The notes beneath the pieces are model-generated. The model saw only the letters and a program-made list of their open reading frames with translations. It was not told where the DNA came from and searched no databases. The position numbers and the translations under genes were made by a program. A DNA stretch of 23,523 nt. Origin: Acidobacteriota bacterium. Lineage in GTDB: Bacteria > Acidobacteriota > Blastocatellia > Pyrinomonadales > Pyrinomonadaceae. Positions 18,470 through 23,523 of the stretch are shown one piece after another. The stretch is from positions 1,856 to 25,378 of the forward strand of contig JAHEEZ010000015.1 of the NCBI GenBank assembly GCA_024640445.1. The letters are read 5' to 3'. Each line of letters opens with the position of its first letter. Within the stretch, counting starts at the first letter, position 1.

Positions 18470-19360
18470 ATGACGAAGATCTCGATAATCGGACCGGGCC
18501 GAGTCGGAGGCGCGCTTGCGATAGCGCTTTCCGGACGCGGATTCGTGATCGATTCGATCGTTGCCCGTAATTACGAGCGGGCTTCCGCAATTATTGAGAA
18601 GATCGGCGGCGGCACTCGGATCGTGGGCCCGGACCGCCTTGACGAATTGCGGGGTGAGATCATTCTTATTACGACCCGCGATGACCAGATCGCAGAAGTG
18701 GCTCTTGAACTTGCCTCACACCCGCCCGCCGCCGGCACGAAGGTCCTGCACACGAGCGGCTCCAGGACCTCTGAGGTCCTTACCCCGATAAGAAATGCGG
18801 GTGCCCATACTGGTTCCTTCCATCCTCTCGTTTCGATCAGCGAGCCGTTTCTGGGCTCCACCAGGTTCAAAGGGGTCTACTTCTGCATTGAGGGCGACTC
18901 CCAGGCGGTCTCTGCCGCGAACGAGATCGCGGTCTCTCTCGGCGGAAAGCCGTTCGAGATCCCGACCGACAAGAAACCGCTTTATCACGCTGCCGCGGTA
19001 ATGGCTTGCGGGCATGTTGTCGCTCTGATCTCGGAGGCAGTCGAAATGCTCTCAAAATGCGGACCTGATGAAGCGGAATCGAAACGGATACTCCTTCCCT
19101 TGATCGACAGTACGCTTCAGAATCTTCACGAACAGGCGTTCGAAGAAGCTCTGACCGGTCCTTTCGCACGCGCGGACATAGAAACGTTTCGGTCCCACCT
19201 TTCGGCATTCGAGGGCGAGCTTTCGGAAGAGGTGCTGTTCGCCTATTTGCTTCTCGGTCAAAGGTCGCTCGAAATTGCCCGGAAGAAGGACCCCGCATCG
19301 TCCAATTTCGATCGATTCGCAGGGATGATCCATGATCTTCTCAGCCGAAGGTATTCCTGA
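18470..19360 (+). CDS. Rossmann-fold and DUF2520 domain oxidoreductase-like protein
   Basis: Probably a cytoplasmic NAD(P)-dependent dehydrogenase-like protein; the substrate is unknown. The 296 residues begin with a Rossmann domain (3-110): ISIIGPGRVGGALAIAL holds the dinucleotide GxGxxG-type loop, and EIILITTRDDQIAEVA follows as in 6-phosphogluconate/ketopantoate reductase relatives. A helical DUF2520 C-terminal domain comes next, with GSFHPLVSI, KPLYHAAAVMACGHVVAL (170-190) and ALTGPFARADIETFRSHL. These match family hallmarks. In other bacteria such genes often sit beside panB/panC, but not here. The ATG at 18470 was chosen because homology-like sequence starts there. The open frame extends to a TTG at 18422 that encodes no recognisable domain. 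It follows the BREX-like ATPase gene by 78 nt. Confidence 0.88.
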   Translation: MTKISIIGPGRVGGALAIALSGRGFVIDSIVARNYERASAIIEKIGGGTRIVGPDRLDELRGEIILITTRDDQIAEVALELASHPPAAGTKVLHTSGSRTSEVLTPIRNAGAHTGSFHPLVSISEPFLGSTRFKGVYFCIEGDSQAVSAANEIAVSLGGKPFEIPTDKKPLYHAAAVMACGHVVALISEAVEMLSKCGPDEAESKRILLPLIDSTLQNLHEQAFEEALTGPFARADIETFRSHLSAFEGELSEEVLFAYLLLGQRSLEIARKKDPASSNFDRFAGMIHDLLSRRYS

Positions 19361-19369
19361 CCGTTGTAA

Positions 19370-19393
19370 CCCGCGAACCCGGACCGTCGCGGG
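19370..19393. other. Hairpin downstream of the DUF2520 gene
   Basis: CCCGCGA (19370-19376) pairs with TCGCGGG (19387-19393), leaving a 10-nt loop. The next bases are AACTATTCTTTC, with only a scattered T-tract, so it is a weak terminator candidate at best. Confidence 0.3.
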
Positions 19394-19471
19394 AACTATT
19401 CTTTCGCTTTTGAAATTTCAGGTGTTAAGATAATCGATGCCCCCGGCTCCTGGCCGGCGGACCAAAATGGT

Positions 19472-19990
19472 ATGGCGGCGAAGAAAGAAGAGTTTGAAGA
19501 AGAGAAAGCCCTTTTCGAGGATTACATAAGGCAGCAGGGCCTCAGAAAGACGGTCCAGCGGGAGCTGATACTCGAAGTCTTCCTGATGACGGAGGATCAT
19601 CTTTCGTCTGAAGACCTTTACTGGCTTGCACAGAAAAAAGACCCGAACGTTGGTCAGACCACGGTTTACCGGACGCTCAAACTTCTTACCGAAGCGGGAC
19701 TTGCAAGGGAAGTCAGGCTCGGAGACGGAAGAACGTATTACGAGCACCATTTTGAACACGAACACCACGATCACATGGTGTGCACGGAATGCGGCCGGGT
19801 AATTGAGTTCTTTTCGGCGGAGATCGAGGCGCTTCAGGACGAGATGGCGGCCCAATACAAGTTCCTGCCGACGCATCATTCTTTGAGGATCCTGGGATTG
19901 TGCGAACAATGCCAAGAGAGATCCGTGGATATCAAGACGGCGGGGTCAGGAGCCCAGCCGCGGGTCAGGGTAAAAACTACAATCAATTGA
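19472..19990 (+). CDS. fur: Fur family metal-responsive repressor
   Basis: Fur-family proteins are dimeric regulators that bind DNA when loaded with metal, usually iron. The 172 residues show the winged helix (about 15-85) with GLRKTVQRELILEVFL and the recognition region VGQTTVYRTLKLLTEAGL (60-77). The metal-sensing cluster EHHFEHEHHDHMVC (91-104) follows. Structural-zinc cysteines are in CTECG (104-108) and CEQC (144-147). All expected His and Cys ligands are present. A charged helix precedes the DNA-binding domain and about 20 extra residues follow the last Cys pair. Zur, PerR and Mur belong to the same family and cannot be excluded. The next gene starts only 10 nt downstream, so the pair is an operon with the ferredoxin-like protein. 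No clear Fur box is visible upstream. Confidence 0.9.
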   Translation: MAAKKEEFEEEKALFEDYIRQQGLRKTVQRELILEVFLMTEDHLSSEDLYWLAQKKDPNVGQTTVYRTLKLLTEAGLAREVRLGDGRTYYEHHFEHEHHDHMVCTECGRVIEFFSAEIEALQDEMAAQYKFLPTHHSLRILGLCEQCQERSVDIKTAGSGAQPRVRVKTTIN

Positions 19991-20000
19991 GTGTTGATCG

Positions 20001-20651
20001 ATGAAAGAAGTACTGGTTAGTTTCGAATCCGGAGAAAGGGAAGGAATCGTTGCGGTTGGCACGTATCTTATGGATGCCGCGCTGCGCCTCGGTGTAGATG
20101 TCGACGACGAATGCAGAAAAGGGGGCGACGAACACAATTGCGCTATGAAAATAGCCGGTGGCGTGGAGTTGCTTTCCGAACCGACCCAATTGGAAATGGA
20201 ACTGCTAAGCGACGCCGCTCGTAATGCCGGTGAACGACTATCGTGTCAGACCAAAATTGAAAAACCGGGAGAATTATCGATCATGTCAGTCAAGGAAAAG
20301 AAAGAAAAAGAGGGGAAATCGTCCGAGGAATCCGGCAAATCTGAAGAATTCAAGAAAGAGTTCGAATCGATGCCGCTTGATGAAAAAATAGCTTCGCTCG
20401 TCGAACTTGAGGCGATAGCTCTTGGCGAGACCTTCTCGTACGTGCTGAATTCACCCTATGCGGCGGCCGGGAAACTTATGGACGTGCTTGCCGATTTCGG
20501 GTGGGAAAAGGACCGAGCAGACCAGGAATCGAAGAAACCGAAAGAACATGCTGAAGCGGGCGCGAAAGCGGGTGGCAAGAAGGAATCCAAGGCCGCTGCC
20601 TCAAAAGAGAAGCCGGTCGCCGAGGACAAGGAGAAACGCAAGGGAGATTAG
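20001..20651 (+). CDS. 2Fe-2S ferredoxin-like domain with altered cluster site, fused to a charged tail
   Basis: Residues 1-90 look like a plant-type 2Fe-2S ferredoxin fold: VLVSFESGEREGIVAVGTYLMDAALRLGVDVDDEC, a central glycine-rich loop, then RLSCQTKI. Normal members bind the cluster with C-x5-C-x2-C and a distant fourth Cys. Here Cys38 and Cys47 fit the first and third positions and Cys82 the fourth, but the second is Glu44, next to His45. Cluster binding is therefore uncertain. From about residue 95 there is a Lys/Glu-rich linker, then a possible helical segment (FKKEFESMPLDEKIASLVEL ... LMDVLADFGWEKD, about 117-172) and a Lys/Ala/Glu tail. An in-frame ATG at residue 95 might start a separate protein. 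The gene directly follows fur, suggesting iron-linked expression (inference). Confidence 0.7.
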   Translation: MKEVLVSFESGEREGIVAVGTYLMDAALRLGVDVDDECRKGGDEHNCAMKIAGGVELLSEPTQLEMELLSDAARNAGERLSCQTKIEKPGELSIMSVKEKKEKEGKSSEESGKSEEFKKEFESMPLDEKIASLVELEAIALGETFSYVLNSPYAAAGKLMDVLADFGWEKDRADQESKKPKEHAEAGAKAGGKKESKAAASKEKPVAEDKEKRKGD

Positions 20652-20696
20652 CGCCGCGCCGCCGGCTGACGCAAGACGGGGCGGCACGAACTGACA

Positions 20697-21557
20697 GTGA
20701 GCGACAAGATCCAAAAACGTAACAACTCGTCGCTGAAGGAAAAGGCCCAATATGCGCTTACCTTCGGCGTCATCGCTACAATGCTCGTTGTGGCGAAGTT
20801 TCCGATAGTGGTTATCTTCTTTTTCGGGGTCTTTGCTTACTTTCTATGGAAGGCGTTCTCGCAGCCCGCTCACAAGGGTGTCCGCGAAGTCTTCGAGTTC
20901 TACTTGTCAGCGAACGAGATCCTTCGGGACGATGACCGAAAATGGTTCGGGTTCGAAGTTCAGAATGCGATTTCGCAAGGCGAGAGCATTCTTCAGAGGA
21001 TGCACGGGGCGCCTCCGCTCGTTTATTTCGCGCTTGGCGCACTCTATAACAAGCTGGGAGATCACGAATCCGCCGTCACGCATCTCTCCTACGTCATCGA
21101 AAACGAGAATTCAGACGAATCGACCTATCTCCATCCTTCGAGAGATCTCCGCGATTACGTGAACCTGCTGCGCAAGATCGAAAGGGACCCCAAGGAAGCG
21201 CCGCAGACTTCTTCAGCGATCCGAACGCTCGAACGGCTCCGCAGGAACCGTGGGACAGTTTTGCTGGAAGAAAGCAGGGAGAAGGCCCCGATTCAGCGGA
21301 AGAAGGAACTCGCCGACGATTTGGCCGCTGCCGCGAATGGGGAGCCGGAACGGTCTCACCGGGAAGACGAATCCCTTCTTTCGACAGTCACCGAATCCGG
21401 AAGGCGTGAAAAGTACAACGCATCCCGCCAATCCGGCAGGCCCTCCGTGACCAGGCGTTTTCTCAAGAGATCGCGCGGCAGGGATGACGAGGATTTTTCG
21501 GACCGCAAGCCGATCACGGAAGTCCTCCACGACATTTACGATAAGAACATCCAGTAA
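20697..21557 (+). CDS. Membrane-anchored protein of unknown function, possibly with TPR-like helices
   Basis: Not recognised. The 286-residue protein (GTG start at 20697) has a basic N-terminus and one long or two short transmembrane helices at about 19-52 (LTFGVIATMLVVAKFPIVVIFFFGVFAYFLW). A helical soluble domain (about 60-165) includes PPLVYFALGALYNKLGDHESAVTHLSYVI, which resembles a tetratricopeptide repeat. The C-terminal 120 residues are highly charged, rich in Arg and Glu, and probably disordered, ending DIYDKNIQ. Only a weak ribosome site is visible. It lies 45 nt after the ferredoxin-like gene on the same strand, so it may share that operon. It could be a scaffold or envelope-tethering factor, but nothing in the sequence gives an activity. 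Confidence 0.72.
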   Translation: MSDKIQKRNNSSLKEKAQYALTFGVIATMLVVAKFPIVVIFFFGVFAYFLWKAFSQPAHKGVREVFEFYLSANEILRDDDRKWFGFEVQNAISQGESILQRMHGAPPLVYFALGALYNKLGDHESAVTHLSYVIENENSDESTYLHPSRDLRDYVNLLRKIERDPKEAPQTSSAIRTLERLRRNRGTVLLEESREKAPIQRKKELADDLAAAANGEPERSHREDESLLSTVTESGRREKYNASRQSGRPSVTRRFLKRSRGRDDEDFSDRKPITEVLHDIYDKNIQ

Positions 21558-21628
21558 CCTTTCGGCGTTTTCGACATGCTGCCGAGCCCCCTACCTTTGC
21601 GCCTTTAGCGCGTTCGCGTTTCAATCCG

Positions 21629-21634
21629 TATAAT
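21629..21634 (+). promoter_or_regulatory. -10 element of cinA, predicted leaderless
   Basis: Perfect TATAAT at 21629-21634. A start 7 nt downstream would coincide with the A of the cinA ATG at 21641. AGGA abuts the ATG with no spacing and cannot act as a ribosome site. No good -35 box is visible. Confidence 0.5.
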
Positions 21635-21640
21635 CGAGGA

Positions 21641-22885
21641 ATGCAAACAGCAGAGATCGTGGCGATCGGCTCTGAGCTTCTTACGCCCACGAAAACAGAC
21701 ACCAACAGCCTCTGGCTGACCGAGCTTCTCAACGAGATCGGGATCGAAGTCAAGTTGAAGACGATCGTCGGCGACGACGAAATGCGCCTTGAGGAAACGC
21801 TCCGGGATGCATTGGACCGTTCCGATATCGTGATCACGACCGGCGGACTGGGACCGACCGAGGACGACATTACCCGGAGAGTGACCGCTCGTGCCCTCGA
21901 GCTCAAACTTGAGTTCAGGGAGGATCTGCTTGAAGATCTGCGAGAACGGTTCAGGTCGTTCGGCTATGAAATGCCCGAAAAGAACCGTCAGCAGGCATTT
22001 GTCATCGAGGGCGCAGAGGTCCTTCCTAATCCGAACGGGAGCGCAGCCGGAATGATGGCCGAGAAAGGCGGGAAGATACTTGCGGTGCTCCCGGGACCAC
22101 CGCGCGAATCGAGACCAATGTTCGTCAACCATGTCTTGCCGCGGCTTAGGGAATCAGCAGGTACGATTTCGGTCCGGCGGAGAAGCATCATGGTTTCCGG
22201 GTTAGGCGAATCAAAGCTGGACGAACTGATAGCTCCGATCTACACACAGTACTCGAATCCGGTTACCGCGACATTGTTCAGCAGGACAGAGGTCGAGGTG
22301 CAGCTGACCGCGACTGCTCCGACGTCAGAAAAAGCGGACGCGTTGAATGCCGAGCTAACTGAACAGATATCTGAGAAGCTCGGGATCGCGGTGTTTTCCA
22401 CGAACGGCGAGACGATGGAGGAAGTCGTCGGCCGTTTGCTGAAGGAGCGCGGCGAAACGCTTGCGACGGCGGAAAGCTGTACCGGTGGCCTTGTCGGCGA
22501 GAGGATTACCGAGATCCCGGGCGCATCCGAGTACTTTCTGGAAGGGGTCATCACGTATTCAAACGAAGCAAAGACCAGGCTGCTCGGTGTGCCTGCCGAT
22601 CTGATAAGCGCGAATGGCGCGGTCAGCGCGCAAGTCGCCGAAGCGATGGCTCGCGGAGCCAGGGAAAGAGCGGAAACCGATTATGCAGTCTCAATAACCG
22701 GGATCGCGGGTCCTGAAGGCGGGACCGGGGAGAAGCCCGTTGGAACTGTCTTTGTCGGGTATGCGGGACCGGACGAGACCATGTCAATGCGTTTCAACCT
22801 TCCGGGCGACAGGCACCTTATTCGCTGGCGGGCGAGTCAGGCGGCACTTGACCTCCTGCGAAGGCAAATACTTAAGCGCGGATAA
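21641..22885 (+). CDS. cinA: CinA: nicotinamide-nucleotide amidase with ADP-ribose pyrophosphatase-type domain
   Basis: CinA proteins recycle pyridine nucleotides: the C-terminal PncC domain deamidates NMN, and the N-terminal COG1058 domain has ADP-ribose pyrophosphatase activity in studied members. The 414 residues match the family length. The N-terminal MoaB-like domain (1-170) shows AEIVAIGSELL, DIVITTGGLGPTEDD (62-76), PNPNGSAAGMM and VLPGPPRESRPMF. The PncC domain (about 265-414) shows LATAESCTGGLVGERITEIPG, containing the catalytic Ser in ESCTGG. It also shows FLEGVITYSNEAKTRLLGV, VSAQVAEAMARGAR and SITGIAGPEGGTGEKPVGTVF. Everything expected is present. Despite its name, a competence role is not implied. 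It follows the membrane protein gene by 83 nt and seems to have its own promoter. Confidence 0.94.
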   Translation: MQTAEIVAIGSELLTPTKTDTNSLWLTELLNEIGIEVKLKTIVGDDEMRLEETLRDALDRSDIVITTGGLGPTEDDITRRVTARALELKLEFREDLLEDLRERFRSFGYEMPEKNRQQAFVIEGAEVLPNPNGSAAGMMAEKGGKILAVLPGPPRESRPMFVNHVLPRLRESAGTISVRRRSIMVSGLGESKLDELIAPIYTQYSNPVTATLFSRTEVEVQLTATAPTSEKADALNAELTEQISEKLGIAVFSTNGETMEEVVGRLLKERGETLATAESCTGGLVGERITEIPGASEYFLEGVITYSNEAKTRLLGVPADLISANGAVSAQVAEAMARGARERAETDYAVSITGIAGPEGGTGEKPVGTVFVGYAGPDETMSMRFNLPGDRHLIRWRASQAALDLLRRQILKRG

Positions 22886-22955
22886 TTCACTGTGCAAGGT
22901 ACGGAGAAGAAGGCGTTCAGAGCCCGTCAAGCGACACCTGAAAAGGAGAAAAACA

Positions 22956-23523
22956 ATGAACTTCAAGAAGTTACCTATCACAATTATCCTTGCTTCTCTT
23001 GCCTTCGCGTCCACCGTCTTCGCTCAGGCAGGCGATAAGTCCTCGAACACGCGCAAATTTTTCGATGTGACAATCAAGGAATCCGATGACACGAAGCGGT
23101 TCGATATTGACGTAACATATCCCGCCCTGGCGGAGCGTTCAGCTCAGGCTGGCGCTTTCAACAAAGCGGTCAAGGATCACGCTGAGATATCTGTAGCGGA
23201 ATTTCGGAAGATACTCGACGAGATGACGGACGAGGACCGGTCATTCCTTCCTGACGGCGTCAATTACACTCTGGACATTGGTTACTCGATCGACTACGAC
23301 GGACCGGCTGCCATAAGTGTCAGCTTCGGCGAATCGACCTACACCGGAGGCGCGCATCCGAACCACTGGACGACGACACTTAACTTTGACATGAAGGCTG
23401 GAAAGCAGATCACGCTCGAGTCGCTTTTCAAGCCTGGAAGCAAATATCTGAAAGTGATCTCGGACTTCTGCGTTGCGGACCTGGTCAAACAACAGGAGAA
23501 TAATGCCGACAGCGATTGGATAG
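22956..23523 (+). CDS. Secreted DUF3298/DUF4163-type protein, 3' end outside window
   Basis: The first 189 residues are visible. A classical signal peptide (NFKKLPITIILASLAFAST, cleavage likely after VFAQA) is followed by a domain starting KFFDVTIKESDDTKRFDIDVTYPAL. The segment FGESTYTGGAHPNHWTTTLNFDMKAGKQITLESLF is the hallmark of DUF3298 in RsiV- and PdaC-like proteins. In RsiV this fold binds lysozyme; in PdaC it precedes a deacetylase. Which applies here cannot be told because the C-terminus is missing. AAAAGGAGAA lies just before the ATG, a strong ribosome site. No convincing promoter was found in the 70 bp after cinA. Confidence 0.85.
   Translation, partial: MNFKKLPITIILASLAFASTVFAQAGDKSSNTRKFFDVTIKESDDTKRFDIDVTYPALAERSAQAGAFNKAVKDHAEISVAEFRKILDEMTDEDRSFLPDGVNYTLDIGYSIDYDGPAAISVSFGESTYTGGAHPNHWTTTLNFDMKAGKQITLESLFKPGSKYLKVISDFCVADLVKQQENNADSDWI

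Noticed and set aside
14858..19360. A complete BREX or other multi-gene defence island
   Set aside because: I looked for PglX-type methyltransferase, PglZ alkaline phosphatase, BrxL protease, nuclease or toxin motifs beside the ATPase and found none; neighbours are a peptidase and an oxidoreductase.

Overview
The window is 23.5 kb of moderately GC-rich, densely coding bacterial chromosome. It shows almost only vertically inherited housekeeping genes and no transposase, integrase, phage gene, tRNA, rRNA or CRISPR array. The gene content suggests a free-living Gram-negative-type bacterium: a PilT twitching ATPase, a six-domain ribosomal protein S1 next to an HU/IHF protein, a long HflX, a 7TM-HD phosphohydrolase, an M48 peptidase, CinA, and Fur beside a ferredoxin-like protein. 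The protein style looks like Acidobacteriota, perhaps Blastocatellia. That placement is inference from protein character only.

Layout, left to right. A malic enzyme with an N-terminal ACT domain runs off the left edge on the minus strand. Upstream of it is a LexA-like repressor that has lost every residue needed for self-cleavage. A divergent pilT follows. A perfect bidirectional terminator separates pilT from the convergent phzF-like gene. A long AT-rich intergenic leader precedes rpsA, which is followed by an HU/IHF gene and a HIT-family hydrolase. An hflX-pgpH operon on the minus strand converges on that cluster, with a 7-bp tandem repeat at the junction. Divergent from hflX is an IPT/NHL beta-propeller protein, closed by a second perfect bidirectional terminator facing an exported M48 peptidase.

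The right half is all on the plus strand. It holds a 1177-residue P-loop protein resembling the large BREX-type ATPases (BrxC/PglY/DUF6079) but without partner genes. Then come a Rossmann/DUF2520 oxidoreductase, Fur, an unusual 2Fe-2S ferredoxin-like protein with a charged tail, a membrane-anchored unknown, CinA, and the start of a secreted DUF3298-type protein.

The most interesting points are these: the apparently uncleavable LexA paralogue; the orphan BREX-like ATPase with an altered Walker B; hflX apparently starting at an ATT codon; a ferredoxin domain with one of four cluster cysteines replaced; the structured rpsA leader and repeat-built S1 tail; and several promoters placed so that the mRNA would be leaderless. 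All calls come from reading the sequence. No database search was possible.
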